The notes beneath the pieces were generated by a model that did not search any database, was not told the origin of the DNA, and saw only the letters and a program-made list of their open reading frames with translations. This document shows positions 44,202 through 55,585 of a DNA stretch of 64,000 nt, in pieces. The position numbers and the translations under genes are program-made. The stretch is from Hortaea werneckii (lineage: Eukaryota; Ascomycota; Dothideomycetes; Mycosphaerellales; Teratosphaeriaceae): assembly GCA_037044905.1 (NCBI GenBank), contig JBAOKB010000126.1, positions 558,001 to 622,000 on the forward strand, written 5' to 3'. Every line of letters starts with the position of its first letter. The stretch's first letter is position 1.

Positions 44202-45951
44202 ATGAAGCCAAGCGTATTCTTGTTGTCCCTTGCAAGCCTTGCTTGCTGCGCACCGAGCAGTGGCAATGGTGATCAGAAGACCGATTCAAGGCTCCAGGCT
44301 CGCAATGTGAAAACAGAAGCAATAGGCCAGAAAGTAAAGACATCAAGTGGTATGATGAATGGCAATGGGGCAGACATATTTCAAAAGAAGAACCCAGCTC
44401 TGATTGCAGATAGGCTACGTTGTTGGCAGCCGCGCTCCAAACGCCACCCAGGTCAGCCAGTATCTAGGGATTCCTTTCGCCTATCCTCCCGTAGGCCGTC
44501 GACGCTTCGCTCCGCCGGAGGCCTTCAAGGGTCGCGACACCATCGATGCGACGGAATACGGCCACAACTGTCCATCTCAGTCGGCACCCGCGCCGGAAGG
44601 GCTTGAACCCCCTTCGCTTGCCAACTTCCTCAGATTCTTAGGCCAAGTTGGGGACGACCAGCAGGAAGATTGTCTGTATCTCAACGTCTGGACGAAGCCC
44701 CAGAGCGGTTCCAAGAAGAAGCCTGTGCTGGTCTGGATTTACGGCGGCGGCTTCAATACGGGTGGGACTAACAACACGGCCTATAACGGCCAGCACTGGG
44801 CTGACGAAGAGGATGTGGTGTTTGTCAACTTCAACTACCGTCTGAACATCTTCGGGTTTCCGGGTGCACCAAACCTGGAGCAGAATGTTGGTCTGCTGGA
44901 TCAGCGCTTGGCTATTGAGTGGGGTGAGTCGTGAAAGCAACAATGCCTTTCTAGCTATGCCCGAATAAAAGACTGACTTAGTGTGTGCGTGTAGTCCGTG
45001 ACAACATCGCTGCTTTCGGTGGCGACCCTAAGCAAATCACCATCTTTGGTGAAAGCGCTGGCGCTGCTTCAGTCGATTATTACAACTACGCTTATACAAA
45101 GGATCCCATTATCGCCGGCTCGATTGGAGAGTCAGGTACAGCCATTTCCTTTGGAAACAAGCTGCCTTCGACTGCGGCGGAGAACTGGTTTGAGGTCGCC
45201 GAGCGCGTCGGATGCAACTCGAGCGACAACGCCCAAGTCCTGAAATGTATGCGGTCGGACAAGGTCTCCATGGCCGACCTGATCACGGCGGAAAACGCAG
45301 GTCTTAGCGGGCTGGAAGCCGTGCTAGGCCTCTTCGGCCCTACCGTCGACAACAAGACCGTCTTCTCCAACTACACCGCGCTGGCGCAGGAAGGGCGCTT
45401 CATCCGCAAACCCTACATGACAGGGAGCAACTCCTACGAAGCGGGCCTGTTCATCCTGCTCACTTCTGGCGGCAACTTCACCCAGCCGGCCTCCTTCTGG
45501 GAGACCTTCAACCAGAACACCTTCATCTGCCCGGCGACAACGGCCGCCGAGTTCCGCGCCCGCCAGGACATCCCCGCCTGGCGCTACGTCTACAACCCGG
45601 AGTTCCCCAACCAGGCCATCCCGACCAGCATGGGCCTCGCGTACCACACCGCCGAGATCCTGCCCATGTTCGGCACCAGCGAGCGCACCACCAAGCAGGA
45701 TTCCACCTGGCAGGAGCGCGCCATGGGCTCCTACATGCGTGAGGCGTGGAGCGCTTTCGCGCGGAAACCCTTCCTCGGGCTTGGATCTGGCGGGCTGGAG
45801 ACGCTTCGATCGGGATACCGCGAGCGTGAACCAGTTGGGCTTCGATCCGACGGATAGTACGACGTTTAGTGTGCTGCCGTCGTTTGGGACCACGGCCCAG
45901 TATGATGAGGGGTGTGGGATGTTTCCGTTTATGGGGACGCCGAACTCGTGA
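44202..45951 (+). CDS. Secreted type-B carboxylesterase/lipase, one frame break
   Basis: Alpha/beta-hydrolase esterase of about 533 residues. A signal peptide (MKPSVFLLSLASLACCAPS) is followed by a proposed intron at 44334-44409, then IGYVVGSRAPNATQVSQYLG and IPFAYPPVGRRRFAPPEAF. The type-B signature EDCLYLNVWTKP and the oxyanion loop VLVWIYGGGFNTGG are present. Intron 2 (44924-44994) joins W to VRDNIAAFGGDPKQITIFG, and the nucleophile elbow is GESAGA. The Glu of the triad probably lies in GSNSYEAGLF and the His in GLAYHTAEILP. An extra A near 45770 (CGGAAACCC) shifts the end; the correct C-terminus, NQLGFDPTDSTTFSVLPSFG...GTPNS, lies in the next frame. The first intron is modelled to join frames and is the least sure part. 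The substrate is unknown. Confidence 0.85.
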
Positions 45952-46767
45952 GGGGGTTGAGTTGCGTGCTCAAGCATCGGCTTGATTTCGATGGGCGTGC
46001 TTGACTTGGGGATGATGACGATTATGATGAATGTTATTTACATGATGGAATTTTTATCCTACATTGCAGCGTGCGCGCCATCTGCCCGCATCGATTTTTG
46101 GATGTTGCATGTCTGAGAGCACTAAGTAAATGTACTCTAGCCGAAGTAGGTTTTCGTGCGGGTATTTGATCTTGTATAACTGTGCCTCCAGAACACATGG
46201 TATTGCGCATATCGCAGTGAAGTATGTCTCCTGCGCCGCGCGGCAACGAAGTCCTCTGTGGGCCCCATCCCAAAAGGATCCGGCCATGCGATCATGTGGA
46301 TCTCACTGTTAATAGCAAGGATCGGACTGGACACTTGCATTATCCATTCAATTCGCGGTATGGAATTTGATATCCTCATGTTTGGATGAATATCCACAAC
46401 GTGTACGCCCTGAAGATACACACGGTGTACAACCCAGAATTGAAACGAGCTTTCTTGATAAAGACAAACCTGTATGAGGTTTGTACGCATCCCTCTCACA
46501 TGGGCTGAACGACCATAACGAGATAACAGTAATGGGATTCTCCTATCATTCCAAGGTTGTCATCAACTCAGTAATCCCAAAGTCGTCACATTCCCTAGCT
46601 CCTCATGTGCTCGCTCTGGAAACGTTCCACAACGCTCACAATTCTCCCAACGCCTCAAAGATGTGCATGAGCGATTCATTCGTAACACTCAGTCCACATC
46701 TTCGACGTAAAAGGAACAAAAAAAGAAATAAAAGATTAAAAGGAAAAACAAAAAAAAAAAAACAAAA
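45952..46767. other. Intergenic region between carboxylesterase and tRNA-Leu
   Basis: 3' region of the esterase, then AT-rich sequence ending in A-runs that serve as T-run terminators for the tRNA on the other strand. No gene supported. Confidence 0.55.
46750..46767 (-). terminator. RNA polymerase III terminator of tRNA-Leu
   Basis: On the minus strand TTTT follows the tRNA directly, then G and a 13-T run. This is a strong Pol III stop. Confidence 0.75.
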
Positions 46768-46864
46768 TGCTATCGGTGCGGTTCGAACGCACGCGGGTCG
46801 CCCCAGTAGAGTTCCAAGTAAGCAAACTTAAATCTACCGCCTTAGACCACTCGGCCACGATAGC
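46768..46864 (-). tRNA. tRNA-Leu(UAA) with a 15-nt intron
   Basis: Class II tRNA on the minus strand. The acceptor stem GCTATCG pairs with CGATAGC, with discriminator A. The D-arm is GCCGAGTGGTCTAAGGC. The anticodon stem GTAGA/TCTAC encloses a loop TT-TAA-G with a 15-nt intron (TTTGCTTACTTGGAA) directly 3' of position 37, the canonical site. A long variable arm (GGGGCGACCC) follows, then the T-arm GTGCG-TTCGAAC-CGCAC. The TAA anticodon reads UUA codons. Confidence 0.92.
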
Positions 46865-47213
46865 GAAATTGAAAATTTTGAAGCATCGACGGGCCACAAA
46901 TATCTCACGTGACCACGTTGCAAATATATACGCTCAATATTTATTCCGCCTTTTGCCCTGCTACACAGGCAGGTCACTGCACTCTTGAGGACATTGAGTG
47001 CACCATTTTCTATGCATATACGAAACCAAATGAAATGAAGAAACCAAGCAATGTCTTTTCGTTAAAAAACAATTCCGTACATCTATTCGGTACTCATTAT
47101 TCACAAGTCGTCTCGTACGCCCCGTTTCTTTTTTCCTTTGTTATCTAAAGCGTTTGGCTCGTAACAGACATCTCTACCCTCTTTCCAAGAGACTTCATCA
47201 TACTGCGATCAGT
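46865..47213. other. Short intergenic region, tRNA-Leu and transketolase
   Basis: AT-rich upstream flank of the tRNA and 3' region of transketolase. Nothing else seen. Confidence 0.6.
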
Positions 47214-49641
47214 TTAGATGAGCTGCTGGAAAGCGCGGTTGAGCGGGGAACGGAGCGGCTTGACGTCCTTGTAGAAGTCGACGGTGGCGACGGCGCGCTT
47301 GGCGACGCCCTCGGGCGTGAACTCGAATTTCTGCGATGAGCGTTAGTATCTATAGGTGATTGCTGAGATGTGTGATTCATGACGAGACTTACCTTGTACA
47401 CGTCCTTGTAAGGGCCCGAAGCACCGAACCTGTTGAGGCCGAACTGCTCGTGCGAGTACTTCTCCCAGCCGAGCGTGGACATGACCTCGACGGACAGAGA
47501 GGGAATGCCGTCGGGGATGACCGACAGCTTGTAGTCCTTGGACTGGGCGTCGAAGACCTCCATGCAAGGCATCGAGACAACGCGAGCCTTGATGCCCTTG
47601 TTCTCAGCCAGGAACTTGACGGCCTCCAAGCACAGCGAGACCTCAGAACCGGTGGAGACAAGAGTGATCTGGGCACCCTCAGTCTCGAGAGCGACGTAAC
47701 CACCCTTGATACCCTTCTCGATGGTGCTGCCCTCGAGCTGTGGCAGGTTCTGACGGGTAAGGGCAAGGATGGATGGGGTCTGGTGGGAGGTGAGAGCCAT
47801 GTAGTAGGCAGCCGAGCACTCGTTGCCGTCAGCTGGGCGCCAGACCATCATGTTAGGCAGGGCACGGAAGTGCACAAGCGTCTCGATCGGCTGGTGAGTC
47901 GGGCCATCCTCACCGAGACCGATGGAGTCGTGGGTGGCGACGTAGATGACGCGGTGGTGGGAGAGGGCGGAGAGACGGACGGAGCCGGCGGCGTAAGACA
48001 TGAAGTTCAGGAAGGTACCACCAGCTGGGATGACGGTGCCGTAGGCGGCCATACCGTTCATCATACCGGCCATGGCGTGCTCACGCACACCGTAGCGCAT
48101 GTAGCGGCCGCTCCACTCGCCAATGCCAGTGCTTGGCGGCTGGAAGTCAACGGCGGATTTCCAGCGGGTGTTGTTAGAGCCAGTCAGGTCGGCAGAGCCA
48201 GACATGAGCTCAGGGACAGTGTCGTGGATAGCCTCGAGGACAGCCTCAGAGAGCTTGCGGGAAGCCATGGCACCGTCGGTCGGCTTGTAGACCGGGAGCT
48301 TGTTCTGCCAGCCCTCCGGCAGCTTGCCGGTCAGACGGCGCTTGAGGTCGGCAGCAAGCTCCTTGTGCTCGCCAGCGTACTTCTCGAGTAGCTGGTTCCA
48401 CTCCTGCTCGGCAGCAGCGCCCTCAGCAGCGTGCTTGTGGTACTTCTCGTAAACCTCGTTGGGCACAACGAAGGTCTTGTCGGCGTCGAAGCCGAATTTC
48501 TGCTTGACCTGCTTGCAGTCGTCCTCCTTGAGCGGGTTGCCGTGAACACCGCCGGTGCCCTGGAGCAGGGAACCGAAACCGATGGTGGTGGTCAGACGGA
48601 TCATGGAAGGCTTGTCCTTGACCTCCTGGGCCTTCTTGATGGCGTTGTACATGCCCTCCATGTCGTTGTCACCATCCTTGACCCACTGGACGTGCCAGCC
48701 GTAGGCCTCGAAGCGCTTGCTGACGTCCTCGGTGAAGGCGCACTTGGTGTCACCGTCTAGGGAGAGTGTCAGTGCTTGAACATGATCCAATCGCTAAAAG
48801 GCGCAATCTTACCAATGGAGATGTGGTTGTCATCGTAGATGGCAATCAGGTTGCCGAGCTGAAGGTGGCCGGCAGCGGAGGCAGCCTCAGAGGCGACACC
48901 CTCCATAGCGCAACCATCACCGAAGAACATGTAGGTGTAGTTGGTGAACAAGTCGTAGCCCGGCTTGTTGAAGTAGGCAGCAGAGTGTGCCTGAGCAACA
49001 GCCATACCAACGGCGTTGGAGAAACCCTGACCAAGAGGACCAGTGGTGACCTCAACACCCGGGGTGTCGTGAGCCTCGGGGTGACCAGGCGTGATGCTGT
49101 CGACCTGACGGAACTGCTTCAGGTCGTCCATGCTGACCTTGTAGCCGAACAGGTGGAGAAGAGCATACTGGAGCATGCAACCGTGGCCGTTGCTGCAAGT
49201 GTGTCAGCCAATGTCAAGCTTTGCCGCCATATTCTACAATGCCTGGATTAAGAGCTCCCATGCCCTCCAGATGTTTGTGTGGTGATACCTACGAGAGCAC
49301 GAAGCGGTCCCTGTTGGCCCACTGTGGGTTCTGCGGGTTGAACCTCATGAACTGGTTGAAGAGGATGTGGGCGATCGGGGCCATGCCCATCGGCGCACCG
49401 GGGTGGCCGGAGTTGGCCTTGAACGTGGCATCGACCTGCAGTCACGGATGTTGTCAGTGGTTATCCTGATGATGGTGATGACGACGCTGCCGTGTCCATG
49501 GTGGAGGGCATGATGCTGAGGTGGCCGTTCCCAATGCCCATGATAGCCCGAGAGACCCAATGTATGTCTCGCGGAAGGGGGACTTACGGCCAGCGTTCGG
49601 ATGGTGTTGATACACAACTCGTCAGTCTTGTCGTAACCCAT
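47214..49641 (-). CDS. TKL1: Transketolase
   Basis: Thiamine-diphosphate enzyme of the non-oxidative pentose phosphate pathway; cytosolic; 685 residues, five exons, intact. It starts MGYDKTDELCINTIRTLA; introns are at 49436-49587, 49193-49292, 48757-48812 and 47331-47392, all in frame. The ThDP domain has VDATFKANSGHPGAPMGMAP, HDTPGVEVTTGPLGQGFSNA and the GDG...N motif FFGDGCAMEG...YDDNHISI. The pyrimidine domain has RYMRYGVREHAMAGMMNG, THDSIGLGEDGPTHQPIETL and RPADGNECSAAYYMAL. The C-terminal domain has LVSTGSEVSLCLEAVKFL and FGLNRFGASGPYKDVYK, ending RAFQQLI. The number of introns near the 5' end is higher than in the neighbours, as is common in fungal housekeeping genes. Symbol used in the yeast sense. 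Confidence 0.97.
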
Positions 49642-50779
49642 GATTGCGGTGTTGTGTCGTGTAGGACGATTGCTCCGCAGGGGCAGGAAAGTCTTTTCAG
49701 TAGTGGTGTAGGCGATGCAAAAGTGACGGGCAAGGTGACATCAAGTGGGGCACTCCTGCCTCACCAAAACATCCCACTTGTCGTCGTCGGGTCGGCGATT
49801 GAACTCCGACTCGCCTTGTAATATACTTTAGCCGCGATTGCGATCAATGGACACTCTACGCGTGGATGTTAAACCGGCTATTTAACTATTTATTGTCGAA
49901 ACAATTCGCTGCCACGACAGACATAAACAACGCAGCTACATAGGTGTTCATCGATGTGGGTATTCCTGATGTTGTGATGTCCCCCGCCTGGCCAGACGCC
50001 ATCAGCCTTCATGATGCTTTGCTAGACAGAGCTCTCTGACCAACCGCTGAGCAAGCATCTGGGCCTTCCTCGGAGGGCAAGCCGAAGTATCATGACAGCA
50101 CAGCACATACCAAGGATCCAAGACTGACGCTAGAGGCCACGTTTCTACGGAGGAACAGCCATGATTAACACGAGAGTTTGCTAGACGACCTCCTCCAGCT
50201 CCACTGCCAGTTCCAGCCTTGGAGAGCAACCGAGAGCATCCCAAATGACTCACGAATCACGTGCACCGCTCGACTGGGGCAGTTGACATCACGTGCTGTG
50301 GAAGTCACCAACTCGAGCTTTGACCATCGTACATTGCCTCTACGCGCCGAAGCTCTTCTCACCATCCAACGAATATCGAGCCTGTCCGTCCGAGGCCAAC
50401 CTCACGCATCTATCAGGCGCTGATGGCGCCTTCATCTCCAGTGCTGGCAGTGCAGCCTGTATCATGACGTACCGACAGGCGGCAATGAGTAGGAGTGCTG
50501 TTGGAAACGCCATACAAGACAAGAGACGGATCCCTAGTCGCGTATCCTTCGCCTTCATCGCTCTGAGTTTTCGACGCGTTCACGAATCTCTTTTGTGTCT
50601 TTCCTCTTTCTTGTGTCCTTTCCGCGTTGATTCGCATCTCTTACTCCATGCTGCTGGTTCAGCTGTAATAATACATTTTTTTTTTTCCTTTCACTTGATT
50701 CTGACATCTTGCGAATCGTCGCCGACATTTCTTCTGTCTTTCATTGTCCGGGCATGATAGACTGTACAATAAGCTCACA
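49642..50779. other. Divergent intergenic region, transketolase and CFEM gene
   Basis: About 1.1 kb of promoter for both genes. The signal-peptide exon of the CFEM protein may lie in the last 150 bp but was not resolved. No other gene supported. Confidence 0.5.
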
Positions 50780-53229
50780 ATGCCAGCGCGGCAGCAATTC
50801 ACCAACGGCTCGTCATCTACGACAGCAGCGAAAGATCAGCCGTACAACAGCGACTACACCACTCCAACAAGCATTCCAGGACACCCTACCGCAGCGGCTC
50901 ACGTTCGGGAAGCGGAACCGCAATCTAATGCATTACCACAAGAGTCACAAGACATCGTACCGTCCTGTGCGCAGCAGTGCTTGCGTACGTACATCTCTAA
51001 TCAGTATGGAAGTTGTAATGGTTTATCATGCTTGTGCTCCAAGTACAGCTCTGACGGATACACTCTCGGCGAGCTTGGCTTCATCTGCATACAGTCTGCG
51101 TGTTCCTCGATACCGCAAGCGAAGCAGGAAGAAGTTTACGGGATTTGTTCAACGGCAGCCAAAGCAGCAATTGCCACCCACAGCACGCTCACTCTGCCAG
51201 CTACTACTGCAAGCAGCTATTCCTTTGCCTCTACGTCTAGTACGCCTCTCTCAACGACGACAACTTCAAAGCTCCCATCACAAACGACATCAAATTCATT
51301 CACATCAAATAGTGTGACGACAAGTACCGCGGGACCGGCCACATCCATGGCAACTCGTATTTCTTCGTCAACGAGTTCCACTGCTACATCAGTATCAACC
51401 TCTGCGCCAGCCGCAACAAGTTCAAGCATCTCTCATTCAACAACTCTTACCTCAGCCTGAAGCAGTCGGCGTCAGCATTGCCGCCTTTGGGGTTCTTGCT
51501 CTCCTGATTGCCCTCATATATGGGATTGCTTGCTTTCGGCGCCGTCGATGGAAAGCCCAAAGAGGAAACATGATTCGTACGACTTCATTGACGAAGAACC
51601 ATCTCGCTTCTCGTCTTTTGGGCAAAACGACCAAATTCAACCAAGAGAACCACACAACGGATTCGCGAATCCACGAGCTGAGCTTCCAGTCGAAAAGAGA
51701 GACACGAAAGACTGGTACCAAGCTCAGTTCCCGGCGCCAGCTCAGGCAGTCTTGCGAGATAGGAGTTCATGGTTGGCAGCACTTGGCAGAAGCCAGTCGC
51801 CTGTGAGTCAGTCGCGGAGCAATGAGAGCATGCGCACGCTTTCTCAGCTATTACCAGATAAACCTGGAAATATGCCACCGATCCGGCAGCAGCAGCAGCA
51901 GCAGCAGCAGCAAGGACCGCCTCGTCCGCAGCGTAGCCCAAAGAAGCTAAGTATGGCTCAGTCTCCAGCCACCGTCTTTGAAGAAGACAGAGAGGCGAGA
52001 ATTGCAAGCCAGCAGCTACCAGCTATGCCTCGGCCGCCTGTACCTCTTCGTTCTCAGACAGGGTTGCCAGGAAAGAACGTGAGAAGGCCCCAATTTGCGG
52101 CAGAATTCACCCTTTCGCCGGAAGAAGTGAGAGGGCCACAGCTTTCTCTAAACATCCCAAAGCAGCCGGGGCAGACAGTGCAAAAGCTGCAATCACCAAT
52201 TCATTATCCGCCACCACCTGCAATACCCGAAGACCAACCCCAGAAGGGCAATGATCATCGGACTAGCAGAGGCTCGAAAGCCAAGTCGGGCGCCTCGACG
52301 ACGGCGGGCAGCCTGCTTAATTATTATGCGTCAGCCGAAGCCGGTACAGTGCCTGACTTCTGGGACCCAGAGCCAACGCCCATCTCCGTTGAGCCTCAGC
52401 ACCGAATCACGAAATCTAAGCCGAATCCAATAAACCCCATAAAGCCTACGTGCCCGCCTAGAGCTATTCGAACCTCCACTGTTGTGTCTAAGCGGGATTC
52501 ACGCGCGTCAGAAACTTCTTTCGAATCAACTGATCCTGATGAGCCGACACCCCCCGAAGAAGATGACAAGCAATTGAGTCCTGTGGCGGAAACGGAACAT
52601 AGTCCCATTGCAAGAGTCCGGTATCCAAAGATCCCTCGGAGCTCAAACCAAGCCATACCGCGGTCGCCACCGGTCAAGCTCATGGCTTCACCAGGCCTCT
52701 CGCAGGACGACAGATCCACTCTGCCGAGCCATCGACGACAGCAAAGCAGCAGGACAGACGCACCATCTTCCTCTCCCGTGACGCCTCAGAGGCAAATGAC
52801 CGATGCGAGCACCCTCAGCGGCAGCACCCTGGCAGCGAAGCGAAGAGGCGACAGCGCAGCTCACGACTTAGAAAAGAGGCTTATAATCGACACCTCCATT
52901 CCCGCGCTGGGAGCCATACCAAGTCGCCTCCACGCAAGGACATCGAGCCTCGCACTTCACCGCTCCACGGATACGGACGCAGCGCACGTACGCCTCCTAA
53001 CGGCCATCCGCCTCGTGCTCCATCGGCTGCAATGCTGAGTCCGGATTTTGTCACTTCGCTCCGTAGACAGGTCGTGCGGACGCCGAAAGCGCAAGAGGTT
53101 GTGCTGAAAAGCCCGCTGTGGGAGCCTAAACTGACGCCGAGTCGGAGGGGTGAGGATCTGTATTTGGAGGTTGGACTGGCTAGCCCGACGCCAATTAGTG
53201 GCGTTGACGCCTCGAAGCGGCTTTTCTAA
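50780..53229 (+). CDS. CFEM-domain single-pass membrane protein with long cytosolic tail, three frame breaks
   Basis: Surface protein of about 816 residues. The first ATG in the CFEM frame is at 50780 (MPARQQFTNGSSST), but no signal peptide is visible, so the true 5' end may be a missed exon or broken frame. The CFEM module shows eight cysteines: PSCAQQCL, GSCNGLSCLCS, GFICIQSAC and YGICSTAAK. A Ser/Thr-rich stalk of about 100 residues follows, then a TM helix (VGVSIAAFGVLALLIALIYG) with stop-transfer CFRRRRW. The roughly 560-residue tail is Pro/Ser/Gln-rich and disordered, with a nine-Gln run (51887-51913) and proline clusters such as IHYPPPPAIP that could bind SH3 or WW partners. It ends GVDASKRLF. 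Breaks lie near 51456 (extra C), 51568 (A-run) and 52970 (C-run). The layout suggests a wall or haem/iron sensor linked to signalling. Confidence 0.75.
51887..51913 (+). repeat. CAG microsatellite encoding polyglutamine
   Basis: Nine Gln codons, mostly CAG, in the cytosolic tail of the CFEM membrane protein. Its length may vary between strains. Confidence 0.8.
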
Positions 53230-53377
53230 CTCTTCGTGTAAACTTAATGGCTTTGCAGTTGGAGAGAGTCCGCGGAGGCTGTCTTTAGACAGAGCACAGG
53301 CACAGCACGAGTAGTGGAGAGAACATAGACCAAATTCATGTTCAAGAGATTCAAACATTACAAATTACGTAGAAGAA

Positions 53378-54811
53378 CTATTTGATCCAACCCTCGTTCC
53401 CACAGGGAGCCATATCGCTGGCTATCTGTTGCACCCGACCTAGTTCCCAACCACTATAAACATCTCTCTGATACTCGCCTAGCCTGGGGACATCAGTCAT
53501 GGCGCATTTCGAGTCCTTGAACGAATACTGGACGCAGGTCGCATTGGTTCGGCATCGCCACCGGCATTCCACAAAACCCTGCGCGTCCATGGCGTTGTCG
53601 AAGTCGCCGGAGAGGTTGTTCCAGTGCGCTCGGTTGTCGCCTCGGAGCCGGATCTGCGGCATGATGTAGCCGTGGAAGACGTCGCGGTGGCGGACGAAGT
53701 CGTGACCCTTGGGGTTCTGTCAGTTAGCTTTGTCTACTTCCCCCCAGGAGCTCGTGTTTGTTGGGAGGGTACTTACTCTTGCCATCCACACTTGCTCGAA
53801 TAACCACAGCTCCTCGATCTCCTTCGACGACATATGGTGGCTGGAAATCACGGGATAGCAGTACTCCCGCTTATCGTAATCGACCGTAGCATAATCGATC
53901 GCTCCGGGTTTCATGCCTTGGAAAGTCGGCCACGCCCATGTGAGCTCCGTCCCACTCTTCCGTAACACGTCACCCAATATGCTGTCGCCCGCCCAGTGCT
54001 GGTCGATCATGGACTCCCAGAAATCCTTCTCCTCTTCGAACAACGCCACAGCGGCTCTCACGCTCGTGTGGGAGAGGATAAACGCGGACCCGCCATGTGC
54101 AAACACACTCTCGCCGATCTGCATCTGGGCCCCCACGTAATGCGGTCTGTCCGGGTTCAGCGTCTGGAGGTAGGCTAACGTTGACGACCAGAAGATATGC
54201 GTGTCCGGTTCCACGAAGACGAACCATTCCATGTCCGGATACAGGGCTAGAGAGCGTTTGAGCATGGGCAGGAACTTCCACTTGTCCAGCTTCCACCCCG
54301 CGCGGTCCAGCCGGCCGTCTACGTTGGACGGGTCGACATCAGGACCGCTGAGCTCCTCGGCCGTCAGCGCGGATCGCCCGTGCTTCTGCAGTCGTCGCCA
54401 CAGTGCAAAGTCCGGGTTGGACTTCTGGATGGTTGGAGACACCTCGGCGAGCGCATCGATGATGACGTGGTCCTCGAACACTTCGCCGTAGTCGGAGAAG
54501 ACGAGGTAGTTGGGATAGCAGCGGAAGGTCGTGTTGAAATGGGTCGGGAGCTTGGCTTCCAATTCAGCAGCGCCCGTCTTCATCACGACCAGAGTCTTGT
54601 CCGCCCCCGGTAGTTGCGAGCATGGTAGATCGAGGCCTCTGGGTAGCTCGATGTCCAGAGACAGGTCCTGGTATAGATTCTCGTCCGGCTTTCCCGAACC
54701 AAAGGATGTCCGTCCAGGTAGTCGACCGAGGAAAAGTAGGAAGCCGATCGCGAGTAATACTCTCAATAATGCCTTGGTAGAGAGTAAGCTCCCCGGGCAA
54801 AGGACACCCAT
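53378..54811 (-). CDS. GT31-like type II membrane glycosyltransferase with C-terminal Cys-rich module
   Basis: Golgi-type glycosyltransferase of about 457 residues, two exons, intact. The short cytosolic N-terminus is followed by a signal anchor (ALLRVLLAIGFLLFLG), giving type II topology. The catalytic part resembles the Fringe/GT31 group: LVVMKTGAAELEAKLPTHF, CYPNYLVFSDYGEVFEDHVI, WKFLPMLKRSLALYPDMEWF and a DxD-equivalent FVEPDTHIFW. It continues YVGAQMQIGESVFAHGGSAF, DQHWAGDSILGDVLRKSG and TWAWPTFQGMKPG. A 60-nt intron (53717-53776, GTAAGT...GACAG) joins WMAR to NPKGHDFVRHRDVFHGYI. The C-terminus is a small Cys module (GFVECRWRCRTNATCVQYSF...CAMTD) resembling a PAN/apple fold. The acceptor glycan is unknown. 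Start at the first Met (54811). Confidence 0.82.
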
Positions 54812-55585
54812 GCCCGCGCGAGTTTAGCCCCTAGAGACTTCGTAACGTCCAGTGTAGGGGACCTGTACCGAGGCCTCAGCAGCCTGCCTTCGACTCCGAA
54901 CCACGCCCAAATTCGTACAAGTCTAATTAGTCGCGGAGCAGGAAGCACGATAGAAAGCGCGCTCACATCTCTGGAGAGAATAGTGTACTCATGCCGCGGG
55001 GGAGAGCCTTATTCATGCAAGAACCGCCTATGTATGTCTCCCGACCGTTGTAGCGTCCCCTACTACTCCTCGTGGGAAACGCGAATAACGGTCGAACCGA
55101 CGGAATTGTGAGATCAGATCGCAAGTAGAGTTCAAGTGGCGCGGACATGCAGGGGGTGTGCAATTCCTTATGTAAGCCCCGACCATGGTCCTGGACGCTA
55201 TGCGGTTTCTAACCATTTCAATATTAAAATGCTTGACATGGGTGCGTGTTAGTTGCCACGCATGTTTCGTAGTTGATGTCTCTTTGAACAGTGAAAAGCT
55301 TTGTGTTACGATCTATCATACTGCAACATGAAACGTGACACCAAATGAGGTCTGTTCGCCAGCCTGCATGGTGCGTTCCTACGACTGGGCAAGCCTCTCT
55401 CCCCGCAGCGAGATGAGCCTCGGCTCGTTGGAGCAACAAGCATCCTAACCGAACAGCCCGAACATAGACACTGTATCATTTCACGACACGAGGTTGAGTA
55501 TACATGGTCAATATCAATAATCCATCACAATCCTCATCAACATTAGCGCAGGCTATCAGATACATTTCCCATTGATTAAATAAAC
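54812..55585. other. Divergent intergenic region, GT31 gene and SDR gene
   Basis: About 770 bp of shared promoter. No clear element, gene or RNA. Confidence 0.55.

Noticed and set aside
47360..48391. 343-residue plus-strand open frame
   Set aside because: Antisense to transketolase; its Val/Leu/Glu/Asp composition is the usual shadow of a codon-biased gene.
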